From assembly GCA_027623095.1 (NCBI GenBank), contig JAQBVM010000041.1, positions 1-32,140 on the forward strand: DNA of 32,140 nucleotides, in the 5' to 3' direction. Below, piece after piece: positions 1 to 6,940 of this stretch. The translations under genes and the position numbers were made by a program. Position 1 is the first letter of the stretch, and each line of letters opens with the position of its first letter. The stretch is from Verrucomicrobiota bacterium (GTDB taxonomy: Bacteria; Verrucomicrobiota; Verrucomicrobiia; Limisphaerales; SIBE01). Below the pieces are notes generated by a model. That model did not search any database and had not been told where the DNA came from. It was given only the letters and a program-made list of their open reading frames with translations.

Positions 1-1
1 C

Positions 2-415
2 CTCCTAATTCGAGAACGCTTCAGAACCGCTTCCCCGACTCAGTTCGTAGCGGTACAACACCTGCGTCTGCAAGTGAACTCGACCAAGAGCGGTACTGGG
101 CAAGCCTGGGAACGGAAGTTTCTAGGAATTCGGATCAACCCGGAAGGGAAGATCGAAGTGGCCCCGCAAAGTGTGGAACGATTCCGGAACCAAGTCAGAG
201 AACTGTGGCGGAGCTGCCAGAGTCTGAGCAGTAACGAGCTTAGAGACCGATGGCGCGCCTACGTGAAAGGGTGGTGGCAGTATTTTCGCCTCGCCCAGGA
301 ACGCCGTCCCATTTTCGCGATGGAAGGCTGGATTCGACGCCACATCCGCAAATGCTACTGGTTGCGTTGGCATGACTGGAGGGCCGCCTTAAGGCTCTGC
401 GCCGATTGGGATTGA
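2..415 (+). CDS. ltrA: Group II intron reverse transcriptase/maturase, C-terminal part (5' truncated by window)
   Basis: The reading frame is open from the window edge to a TGA at 413-415. It encodes the end of the RT thumb (LRLQVNSTKSG, then WERKFLGIRI) and the maturase-specific (GIIM) domain, with the hallmark GWWQYFRLAQ and a basic helix IRRHIRKCYWLRW. In this family the protein binds the intron RNA, helps it fold and splice, and copies it into DNA during retrohoming. A GTG at 74 is only an internal codon; the protein should start upstream of the window. The first 20 or so residues (before LRLQVN) match the family poorly, so decay there is possible. The gene lies inside the intron, upstream of domain V, as expected. 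Confidence 0.82.
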   Translation, partial: LLIRERFRTASPTQFVAVQHLRLQVNSTKSGTGQAWERKFLGIRINPEGKIEVAPQSVERFRNQVRELWRSCQSLSSNELRDRWRAYVKGWWQYFRLAQERRPIFAMEGWIRRHIRKCYWLRWHDWRAALRLCADWD

Positions 416-575
416 AGGGGCGGCAGCTCAAAGTCGCCCACAGTTCCAAAGGAGCGTGGCCGATAGCGCGCAGCCCCAGCCTGCAGACGGCACTCAACAA
501 TCAGCGGCTTCGGCGCTCGGGTTTCGTCATGCCATCTGACCTTGCGGCCACGATGGGATAAGGCCGCTGCTTTCA

Positions 576-651
576 ACCGCCGGATGCGGAAAACCGCACG
601 TCCGGTGGTGTGGGAGGGACGGTGGGCGCAATCCTGCCGTCCCGACCCGAT
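576..651 (+). ncRNA. Group II intron domains V and VI with 3' splice site
   Basis: Domain V is a 34-nt hairpin (576-609). The lower stem pairs 576-583 with 602-609, the two-base/three-base bulge is AT/CGT-like, and the upper stem GCGG/CCGC (586-589/594-597) closes an AAAA loop. The catalytic triad position reads CGC (578-580), as in class C introns, rather than AGC. Domain VI follows: 616-622 pairs with 637-643 and 612-614 with 646-648, leaving A645 bulged seven nucleotides from the end, where the branch-point adenosine is expected. The AAAA loop replaces the usual GNRA tetraloop. Confidence 0.82.
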
Positions 652-674
652 TTTTCAAATCTCCCTCCGGGAGG

Positions 675-760
675 CGGAGTTTGTCGAAATGTCCAAACTC
701 CGGTGCGGGCTGGGACAACCCGCGGTTCAACGATTATTCCAACAAGTCCGGGATGGACAG
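675..760. repeat. Dispersed repeat, copy 1 (hairpin plus 56-nt core)
   Basis: It opens with a perfect 9-bp inverted repeat, CGGAGTTTG (675-683) against CAAACTCCG (694-702). The 56-nt core at 705-760 aligns without gaps to 2921-2976, with 45 of 56 bases identical by eye. It lies 24 bases after the intron 3' splice site and before the end of the esterase gene. There is no open frame of note. It looks like a non-coding intergenic repeat family. Confidence 0.6.
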
Positions 761-767
761 GTTGGGT

Positions 768-1934
768 CTATTGAAAAAGCTTTGGGGCGAACTCGTTAAG
801 GTATTCCCGCCAATTGATCCAGGTATGCGCTCCCTCGGTTTCCTTGTATTGAACGTCGAATCCATGTTTTTTGAACATTTCAACCGTGGCGCGCGATGTT
901 TCAATCAGAAAGTCATCCTTGCCAGTGGCGAACCAGAATAGCTTCAGACCATCCTTCAACTTCGAGTCATCCAGAATTTCCCGGTGCTGCTCTTCAAAAC
1001 TGGGCCCCTGCCTGCGGTTGGCGCCCGGCCCGGTGCCCGTGATGCCGAAGATTCCCGAGCTGTAAACGCCGAGATACCCGAACTGGTCGAGATAGGGAAT
1101 GCCGATGTTCAGTGTTTGACCGCCTCCCATCGAAAGGCCCGCCATGGCGCGGTGATTCGGGTCCGCGTAAACGCGGTACGTCTTCTCGATGTAGGGCATG
1201 ATGTCTTTCACGAAATCTTCGGAAAACTCATCGACGGCCGGACGCGGCCCGCCAAAACCGTCCGCGCTCGTGTGACCGGCGGGCATCACAACAACCATTG
1301 GTTTGGCCGTCTTTTCAGCGATCAAATTGTCGAGAATGAATCCGGCGCGACCGACCGAAGTCCAGGCTTCGTCACAGTCCCCCGCGCCGTGTAGAAGATA
1401 GAACACCGGGAACTTGCCCGCGCCGGATTCGTACCCCGGCGGTGTGTAAACGTGCATCCTCCGGAAGCGTTTGAGGGCGGTCGAGTAGTAGGTGACTGCG
1501 GAGACGGCCCCGTGCGGGACTTCGCGTGCATCCATAAAAGACGCCCCTGGAACATGGACCAGGCTCCACACGTTGTTATTGGACTCGCTGATCGCCGAAC
1601 TCCGGGGGTCGATCACCGAAACGCCATCGACATTAAAGTTATAGCGGTACGAGCCCGGATTGATCGGGCCGAGGGTGACCTCCCAGACGCCGTTTGTGCC
1701 CTTGGCCATATCGGTTCCCGGACCGTTGCCAGGAATGTCGCCGCCGGAAAGTTTCACGGTTTCAGCCTTTCGCGCGAGGATGCGAAACGTGATCTTTCGG
1801 TCCGCGGAAACTTCGGGCGACACGACGCGAGGGCCTTGTGGTCCCCGTGGCTGTGCGTGAAGGCTGGCTGCCAGGGTGATAGTTCCGAGGAAAGCGCCGA
1901 CGAGAATTGCCCGGGATATTTGAGTGGTTCTCAT
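768..1934 (-). CDS. Secreted CE1-like esterase with N-terminal Ig-like domain
   Basis: The 388-aa protein has a signal peptide (about residues 1-28, cut after LHA), an Ig-like E-set domain (about 38-115, with NGVWEVTLGPINPGSYRYNF typical of CBM48/E-set folds) and a C-terminal alpha/beta-hydrolase of the esterase D/feruloyl esterase (CE1) type. The nucleophile elbow is GLSMGG (Ser268), LLHGAGD forms the oxyanion region, Asp340 or Asp341 and His370 (GAHTW) complete the triad. Such exported enzymes remove acetyl or feruloyl groups from plant xylan; the exact substrate cannot be read here. ATG at 1934 follows the upstream gene's stop by three bases, so the two are probably co-transcribed. Confidence 0.88.
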   Translation of the reverse strand: MRTTQISRAILVGAFLGTITLAASLHAQPRGPQGPRVVSPEVSADRKITFRILARKAETVKLSGGDIPGNGPGTDMAKGTNGVWEVTLGPINPGSYRYNFNVDGVSVIDPRSSAISESNNNVWSLVHVPGASFMDAREVPHGAVSAVTYYSTALKRFRRMHVYTPPGYESGAGKFPVFYLLHGAGDCDEAWTSVGRAGFILDNLIAEKTAKPMVVVMPAGHTSADGFGGPRPAVDEFSEDFVKDIMPYIEKTYRVYADPNHRAMAGLSMGGGQTLNIGIPYLDQFGYLGVYSSGIFGITGTGPGANRRQGPSFEEQHREILDDSKLKDGLKLFWFATGKDDFLIETSRATVEMFKKHGFDVQYKETEGAHTWINWREYLNEFAPKLFQ

Positions 1935-1937
1935 TGG

Positions 1938-2627
1938 TCAGGAGAGTTTCTTCTTCGCGCCCTCGGGAACATCGACGGTGGTGGAGCCGATGTTGCTGAT
2001 TTCGATCGTCGTCGTTCGATCGGTGTCGCGGTCGTTTCCGTTGAACGAGAAGGTGTACTGAAGGGAGTATTGATACTTCGAAATCAGGCCGTCCTTGATC
2101 CAGATTTTCACAGACCCTTTGGCATTGCTAATGGTGGGGCCGTCGTTGCCCAGACCGCCGAAACCGGACAATTCGATTACACCCGCTTCGCTTAGTTTTC
2201 CCGAGATGACACCGTCAGATTCGGTGAGGCTTTCGGCGTTCTTTGCCAAAGCGGCCGCTTCTTGGGCGGGAAGCTTGATATTCTGGAGACGCCGCGCAAA
2301 GAATCGCATGAATCCTTCGGCGTTTTCCAATTCGGAAAGCGATTGCCAGCCTTCGTCAGTTTCCAACGCCGCCTTTTTCCCATGGATCACGGCCTGCATG
2401 GTTCCGTCGCGGCGCGGGATCGTAAGAATCGCAGTTCCGTCTTTGCCAACCTTGCCACCACCCTCGCCTCCGCCGAATCCTCCTTCTGTGTTGGATTTCC
2501 AACTGTAGCCCCCCGCATCGGCGAGTTTGGCAGCCGCTTTCCACGCGTCGTCCTTCGGACTTGCGCTGACCGTGAGCAAAGAAATGGCGAGAACAGACGT
2601 TGTGGAGAGAAGTGTAAGTGCTTTCAT
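1938..2627 (-). CDS. Exported protein of unknown function
   Basis: The start is the ATG at 2627, which gives a 229-aa protein beginning MKALTLLSTTSVLAISLLTVSA, a clear signal peptide. The open frame runs further upstream to 2999, but that extension has no signal sequence and is rich in Arg/Pro, so it is not taken. The mature part has a Gly-rich stretch (GGFGGGEGGGKVG, about residues 43-57), a central helix, and a beta-rich C-terminus (about 165-225) with KIWIKDGLISKYQYSLQYTF and TTTIEISNIGSTTVDVPEGA, resembling proteins that fold like outer-membrane lipoprotein carriers. I do not recognise a named family. It ends three bases before the esterase start. Confidence 0.7.
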   Translation of the reverse strand: MKALTLLSTTSVLAISLLTVSASPKDDAWKAAAKLADAGGYSWKSNTEGGFGGGEGGGKVGKDGTAILTIPRRDGTMQAVIHGKKAALETDEGWQSLSELENAEGFMRFFARRLQNIKLPAQEAAALAKNAESLTESDGVISGKLSEAGVIELSGFGGLGNDGPTISNAKGSVKIWIKDGLISKYQYSLQYTFSFNGNDRDTDRTTTIEISNIGSTTVDVPEGAKKKLS

Positions 2628-2920
2628 TTTCTTGGACAGTTTTTGTGTTTGAATGCGCGCCCTGCCCCTGCCAAATCGGAATAGCCGAACGGTTTGATAA
2701 AGGCTCCGATATCCAGGCGCTGGGAACCACTCGGCAAAGCTAGCACTCTGAAAACAATCTGAAAAGCCGAAGTTTCGATGAGTCAACGAGCCGGTGCATC
2801 TCCGAGTTGGTGGTGGAGTTGTATTGTGCAACCGGACCGCGGCTTGTATCAATCCGCAGCGATCCCCTTCAAATCGATGCATCAGCTTGTTTCCGATGCG
2901 AGGAGGATTCTCCGGGTGCT

Positions 2921-2976
2921 GCGGGATGGGACAGCCTGCGGTCCAACGATTGTCTCGACAAGTCGCGGATGCACAG
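2921..2976. repeat. Dispersed repeat, copy 2
   Basis: This is the 56-nt counterpart of 705-760, 45 of 56 positions identical and no gaps, in the same orientation. The hairpin in front of copy 1 is not conserved here; instead an imperfect stem (GCATC near 2879, GATGC near 2895) precedes it. It lies in the gene-free stretch between the exported protein and the VCBS remnant. Confidence 0.6.
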
Positions 2977-3004
2977 TCAAAGGGCGGGCGGGCGATCAAG
3001 GGGG

Positions 3005-3199
3005 CGCGATTGAGAGAAATGATTTGAGGCGGCCGCCCATAATTCCAAAGACGAGGTCTTTTCGTCCGTCACCATTCAAATCAGTCACGGCTCAGCGCCG
3101 GGCTTCTTCGCTAATCGAGATCCCGCTTTCAATTGAAACGAGCGGTTCAAAGTTCCCTTTCCCATTGCCAAGAAGCAGCAAGCTGATTCCTCCGTTCAT
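3005..3199 (-). pseudogene. Remnant of a VCBS/FG-GAP repeat protein
   Basis: Read on the minus strand from 3199, the frame gives NGGISLLLGNGKGNFEPLVS, then ISISEEARR, an in-frame TGA at 3092-3094, and AVTDLNGDGRKDLVFGIMGG. The pattern LLGNGxGxF followed by TDLNGDGxxDLV is that of integrin-like FG-GAP/VCBS repeats, with the calcium-binding DLNGDG loop. Only about one and a half repeats remain, no start or signal peptide is present, and a stop interrupts the frame, so this is a fragment. Intact relatives are large secreted beta-propeller proteins. Confidence 0.6.
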
Positions 3200-3393
3200 C
3201 CTCCCCATCTCTCGATGAGGGTTTGTCCTTCAATCGTAAAAGGGCGTGGCGAGGCAGTGATTGTGTTTCCCTTCGGATTCAATTGGGGGGAGGGCGCCGA
3301 ATCTGCCGAAACGCGTTTCGCCAAGTTGCCCACAATCTGAGCGAGGGCGAGGATGGACGCCGTCATCTTTGAGCCGAATGCCAGTCGCATGGT

Positions 3394-3910
3394 CTAGGTG
3401 GTTGCTTCGCCGGCGTTACTGAGAGAGTGGTGAGATCGTGCCATCCGAAAATGAAGATCCGCGAAGGGATCGTCGATTGCAGCGGCTTGCTCGAACGAAA
3501 TAACCGCTTGTGCGAATGGCTCTTGGCATTTGCTGCGCGATGCCTGTTTCATAGAGCTTGTTCCATTCATTTGTCGCGGTGAGGTTCGGGGCAATGCGGT
3601 CCATCGAAGACTCGATCACTTGGCCGGATCGAGTTGCGCGCAAGGCGAGACTCGTCCGAATGAATGACAGTCCGGGTACGCTGGCGCCGAACACGCTGCC
3701 GGGTCCGTAGGGATCTACCACCTCGTTGTTTCCCATATAGACAATCCACAGATCTTCATTTCTTGATGCGCACTCCCGGGCGATTGGCAGAACGACATGG
3801 GAATTAATCGCGGTCATGGCCGCGTTGATGACCTCGAACTTCAAATCGGGATACCGATTTTCCAAGAGACTCTCAAGGATTCGATTTAAGCCGAAAGCCA
3901 CGCCCCCCAA
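3394..3910 (-). pseudogene. Remnant of an SGNH-hydrolase/TPR protein
   Basis: The first frame (3910 to about 3550) gives EVINAAMTAINSHVVLPIAR and DLWIVYMGNNEVVDPYGPG, the central blocks of SGNH/GDSL-like hydrolases that carry C-terminal TPRs. The frame then runs from MDRIAPN directly into LTATNEWNKLYETGIAQ; from memory, relatives have about 40 more residues here (a conserved strand and a CPPF-like block). After that the match continues in another frame (3394-about 3520) as FAQAVISFEQAAAIDDPFAD and LHFRMARSHHSL, a TPR. The N-terminal GDSL block is absent. So it is truncated at the 5' end, internally deleted and frameshifted. Confidence 0.68.
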
Positions 3911-3999
3911 AGTCCAACTCCAAACTTTCCCGCACGTTCCAAAACCTTCAAACCGAACTCACTGACTACTTTGCACAACAGAAGGCTGCTTGAGAAATC

Positions 4000-4043
4000 T
4001 TGACTCAATTACTTTGAGTTTTCAGAGTCAAGGACTCTAGTAA
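4000..4043 (+). promoter_or_regulatory. Possible promoter/operator of the MGMT-like gene
   Basis: Overlapping inverted repeats cluster here: TTGACTC (4000-4006) against GAGTCAA (4025-4031), and GAGTC (4025-4029) against GACTC (4033-4037). TTGAGT (4014-4019) and TAGTAA (4038-4043), 18 bases apart, are weak -35/-10 matches 46 bases before the start codon. The symmetry is clear; the function is a guess. Confidence 0.25.
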
Positions 4044-4089
4044 CTGCTGCTGGGCTGTAGCAGAGCGCGAAGAAGCCAATGACTGAAGA

Positions 4090-4563
4090 ATGAAGAAAAA
4101 ATCGTGGCGCGAAAAATTGGCGGACAGCAAAGGGTGTCCCAAGGTCTGTCCGATCGATGACACGAAGAGCAAGCGCTGGGGAACGGGAACGTTTGTGATT
4201 CCCGCACCCATGGAAGTGGACGGCCTTATGCGCCACGTGCCGAAGCGAAAGCTCACAACTATTGATTATTTGCGAAAGGCGCTGGCCACGCGGCATGGCG
4301 CAACGATCGGATGTCCTCTGACGACCGGAATATTCGCTTGGATCGCCGCGCACGCGTCTGCGGAAGCCGAGGCCGCGGGTGTTAAGCGTTCAACGGCATA
4401 TTGGCGAACGCTCAAGTCTAACGGCGAACTGAACCCAAAGTACCCGGGAGGAATCGAAGGTCTGAAAGAACGCCTCGTTTCCGAAGGGCACACGGTGATT
4501 CAAAAAGGCAAACGGTATTTCGTAGAGGATTACGAGATGTCGCTCGCAAATTTGGAACCGTAG
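4090..4563 (+). CDS. MGMT (O6-alkylguanine transferase-like) family protein
   Basis: The 157-aa protein resembles a family annotated as MGMT-family or Ada-like DNA-binding proteins: WREKLADSK at the N-terminus, WGTGTFVIPAPMEVD (about 30-44), then a winged-helix-like core with GCPLTTGIFAWIAAHA (74-89) and a conserved YWRTLKSNGELNPKYPGG (104-121). In true alkyltransferases the acceptor Cys lies in PCHRV; here the corresponding segment is GCPLTTG, with Cys75 but no HRV. Whether it transfers alkyl groups or only binds alkylated DNA, as alkyltransferase-like proteins do, cannot be decided. No strong ribosome-binding site is visible. It is convergent with the lipoprotein gene that follows. Confidence 0.75.
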   Translation: MKKKSWREKLADSKGCPKVCPIDDTKSKRWGTGTFVIPAPMEVDGLMRHVPKRKLTTIDYLRKALATRHGATIGCPLTTGIFAWIAAHASAEAEAAGVKRSTAYWRTLKSNGELNPKYPGGIEGLKERLVSEGHTVIQKGKRYFVEDYEMSLANLEP

Positions 4564-4621
4564 CGGATCCTCAATCTGACCCAGAATTCTTTCTAATCTC
4601 AGCGAGAATACCAATTGGGGG

Positions 4622-5566
4622 CTAAAGCTCGCTAATGTAGATGCTGCCGCCGGAAGTTTTAAGACTGACGCGGGGGCCGCCGCCGTTGAGCGTGCCGTTT
4701 AAGCTAGTCTTCTTGGCCGTACCATGAATTGTAACTGGCAGATCGCATGAGACTCGTCCACCCGAAGTTTCCGCATCAATGTCCGCCTTGAAACTCGGAT
4801 CGATCGCCAATCGGATGCTCCCCCCCGAGGTTCTAAATTCGGCCGGTTCGCTAATCTGAGACTTCAAATCCGCATGAATGCTTCCACCCGAGGTTCGAGC
4901 GTTCACGTTGCCGCTGACGCCTCTTAGCTGAATGCTCCCGCCAGAAGTTCGGGCGTTTACAGGGCCGTTCACTTCGCCGACGGTGATGCCGCCTCCGGAC
5001 GTGCTCAGATCCGCCGGACCATCGGATCCTTCCAAACGAATGCTGCCGCCCGATGTCTGAGCAACGACAGAGCCCTGGACTTTGCCGGCCGAAATGCTCC
5101 CGCCGGAGGTTCGCAGATTTGCTTCTCCTTGAAGGTCATCGACAGAAATGCTTCCCCCGGCAGTTCTTATTTTCAAACTGTACTCACGCGGCACCTGGAT
5201 CTCGTAATGAATGCCCATTCGAACTCTTCGCCAGGATGTCCGATCCTTCCACTCTCCCAACACATCGACATTGTTACCTTCGGTTTCAAACGTGATGTCA
5301 AATCGATCGAACCACTCTTCCTCGTTTGATTTCAAGGTCGCGATGATTTTTACGGTGTCGCCGGCATGGCTTTGAACCGTGACCGAGCCCAATTCAGATT
5401 TGAGAGCAAAAGTTCCTCCCGCGCCAGTTTCGAACGTTTTCTCGACTCTTTTCTCATATTTGGCGCCCATGAAAGCGTATCCGCCCGAGACGGCGCAACC
5501 GCCGAAACTCATCAGAACCGCCAGAAACAAAACTGCTAATGAACCCATTGAAACCATTTTTTTCAT
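4622..5566 (-). CDS. DUF4097-type beta-repeat lipoprotein
   Basis: The start chosen is the ATG at 5566, preceded by GGAG with 8-nt spacing; the open frame extends to 5629 but without a signal. The 314-aa product begins with a lipoprotein signal peptide and lipobox FGGC (Cys24), so it should be anchored in a membrane facing the periplasm or outside. About residues 100-310 consist of roughly nine copies of an 18-22 residue repeat centred on RTSGGSI, the pattern of DUF4097 (putative adhesin) proteins, which should form a right-handed beta-solenoid. The Thr-Ser-Gly-Gly turn is nearly invariant. Function is unknown. No neighbour suggests one; related genes elsewhere often sit beside anti-sigma or PspC-like genes, which are not present. 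Confidence 0.82.
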   Translation of the reverse strand: MKKMVSMGSLAVLFLAVLMSFGGCAVSGGYAFMGAKYEKRVEKTFETGAGGTFALKSELGSVTVQSHAGDTVKIIATLKSNEEEWFDRFDITFETEGNNVDVLGEWKDRTSWRRVRMGIHYEIQVPREYSLKIRTAGGSISVDDLQGEANLRTSGGSISAGKVQGSVVAQTSGGSIRLEGSDGPADLSTSGGGITVGEVNGPVNARTSGGSIQLRGVSGNVNARTSGGSIHADLKSQISEPAEFRTSGGSIRLAIDPSFKADIDAETSGGRVSCDLPVTIHGTAKKTSLNGTLNGGGPRVSLKTSGGSIYISEL

Positions 5567-5629
5567 CACATTTTCTCCAATACTCGTTTGCGTCGATTTC
5601 GGCAGCCCCGATCGCGATGTAGTTTCCAA

Positions 5630-6300
5630 ATTAGGAAAACCTGCCCGCCCGGCGTTGCGAATTTTGAAATTCAGTACTCAATACACGATCAGGGCTCGAA
5701 GAGTTTCAATTATTTGTCAAATTCGAAAGTAACCGGCCCAGGCTGATCCAAATACTTGGCAATTTAGCTGCCAGCAAGAGCGCCGTTTCCTTCCGATTGC
5801 TTTGACAGGAGTGGCAAGTTCGCCAGTGGAAGTGCTCAATCTTGCCGAGATTTCGAATCCTTCGAAACGCTCGACCCAACGCCGCGAGCGTCAAAGATCT
5901 CTCCGAGCCTCTCGCCGGATCGGCGAGCAGATATCTCAACGATCGATTTAATTCGGAAGGGCAAGGATTACTGATGATCGCGTTTTGGAACATGAGCGCG
6001 ATTTTGCCATTGATCTTTCGAGAACCGCGCACCGATTTGGCAATCGCGGCGCGGACTGCTGTTTCCTTCGGTTATGCGTGGAGTGGCTGCGGGTTGAAGC
6101 CGGGGCGGGATTGGTGCGGCGGGGTGCCGCAGCCAAGCATTGGAACGTCCTTGCATCGATCTTATCTTAACAAAGGATCAAACTTCGTGTCACATTTACA
6201 TGATTTTGCGCGAAATGACGAAGAACTCGTGTGCGCGTCGCTGGAAGCCAAGCCCGCAGATTGAGGGCAAAACAAGCGGATCGACCTTCGCATGAACCTC
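5630..6300. other. Gene-free stretch with one inverted repeat
   Basis: No supported gene. An open frame of 140 codons exists at 5842-6264 (+), but it has no ribosome-binding site, domain or codon pattern that I trust. A 9-bp inverted repeat, TGGCTGCGG (6084-6092) against CCGCAGCCA (6127-6135), is present, and the palindromic repeat cluster begins just downstream. Confidence 0.5.
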
Positions 6301-6305
6301 GTAAC

Positions 6306-6364
6306 AGCGGACGTGAGTCCGCTCCAATCATTTGCCGGAGTGTTCAAGCCGACTCACGTCGGCT
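6306..6364. repeat. Paired REP-like palindromes
   Basis: Two 18-nt palindromes: AGCGGAC-GTGA-GTCCGCT (6306-6323) and AGCCGAC-TCAC-GTCGGCT (6347-6364). Each folds alone with a 7-bp stem and 4-nt loop. They are also near reverse complements of each other (16 of 18), so the pair can form one long imperfect hairpin, the arrangement of bacterial interspersed REP pairs. Confidence 0.7.
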
Positions 6365-6417
6365 GCTACAATTCATGGTCCGTGCGCAGTTCTTTATTTC
6401 AGACCTCGAGGCTCTCT

Positions 6418-6558
6418 CTCTCCATGAACCGAAAGAACCGGGACTATTTTTGATTTGCGATTTGCGTTTTGAGTCCTGTGCTCCAATTTCGCGGTTAATG
6501 GACCCAATGTGCGTGCGATTTTTGAAGGTCGGGGCTCTCCATGAACCGAAAGAACCGG
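6418..6558 (+). repeat. 24-nt perfect direct repeat, two copies
   Basis: The 24 bases at 6418-6441 recur exactly at 6535-6558, 117 bases apart; each contains CTCTCCATGAACCGAAAG. A shorter inverted relic, CCGGTTCATGG, occurs at about 6674-6684. The 93-nt spacer is AT-richer than its surroundings. The second copy abuts the long inverted repeat that starts at 6557, which suggests that the repeats were assembled from mobile or amplified pieces. Confidence 0.7.
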
Positions 6559-6664
6559 ACCGCGGCCATGCTGGCCGCAGCAGCTTCTGTACGACAGAGG
6601 TCCGGCATTGCTCCAACGGCGATGAAGAACATCGCAACTGCTGCGGCCAGGATGGCCGCGGTCC
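6557..6664. repeat. 27-bp inverted repeat element (MITE- or REP-like)
   Basis: The arms 6557-6583 and 6638-6664 are reverse complements at 26 of 27 positions and contain GGACCGCGGCCAT and GGCCGCAGCAG. The 54-nt loop contains a smaller hairpin (CTTCTGT ACG ACAGAG near 6584-6599). No open frame encodes a transposase. The near-perfect arms argue for recent activity or for selection on the folded structure. Confidence 0.72.
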
Positions 6665-6736
6665 AATATTGTCCCGGTTCATGGCCCCGATTCGGGTCAT
6701 CTCGTTTGACATTTTCACTCTCTCCACAAACCGGAT

Positions 6737-6792
6737 CTTGCTGCGGGTCACAGACCCGCGCTCCGGAGCGCGCCTCTCCGAGGCGCAGCAGG
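6737..6792. repeat. Perfect cloverleaf (four-way junction) repeat
   Basis: The 56-nt unit folds into a closed four-way junction with no unpaired base between helices. The basal stem is 6737-6744 with 6785-6792 (one G-T pair). Arm A is GGGTC-ACA-GACCC (6745-6757), arm B is the perfect palindrome GCGCTCCGGAGCGC (6758-6771), and arm C is GCCTC-TCC-GAGGC (6772-6784). It is too short and lacks the loops of a tRNA. It lies about 150 bases before the start of the frameshifted secreted-protein gene. Confidence 0.75.
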
Positions 6793-6940
6793 TTGGGGAT
6801 TGAAAACGTGAACCTCCCCGGGGAATTCGCTACCTATCCTTAGAGATCGCATTTGATTTGCTGCGCAGGCGCAATATGGTGTGCCTATGTCGGCAATTGC
6901 TGCCGCAATCTGAGGTCCAACTCGAACCCGCTTCCAAAGT

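Larger units (their letters stand above)
1..651 (+). mobile_element. Group II intron, 3' portion (class C-like)
   Basis: The left edge carries the 3' part of a bacterial group II intron: the maturase C-terminus ending at 415, then about 160 bases without a gene, then domain V (576-609) and domain VI (about 612-648), ending in the typical CCCGAT at 646-651. The predicted 3' splice site is after T651. The 5' part, including the reverse-transcriptase active site, lies outside the window, so it cannot be said whether the element is complete or a 5'-truncated relic. The CGC catalytic triad in domain V suggests class C. Confidence 0.8.

Noticed and set aside
1452-2195. A 247-codon open frame on the plus strand
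   Set aside because: Antisense across the esterase and the exported protein, both supported by signal peptides and, for the esterase, motifs.
2628-2999. N-terminal extension of the exported protein
   Set aside because: Choosing it would bury the signal peptide at residue 125; the ATG at 2627 is better.
4622-5566. CRISPR-like or satellite DNA because of regular repeats
   Set aside because: The periodicity is the coding repeat TSGGSI of a DUF4097 protein; spacing and sequence vary as protein repeats do.
5842-6264. A 140-codon open frame in the repeat-rich gap
   Set aside because: No ribosome-binding site, domain or homologue recognised; overlaps an inverted repeat.
6737-6792. tRNA gene
   Set aside because: The cloverleaf is only 56 nt, has no anticodon-sized loop, no T-loop sequence and no CCA.
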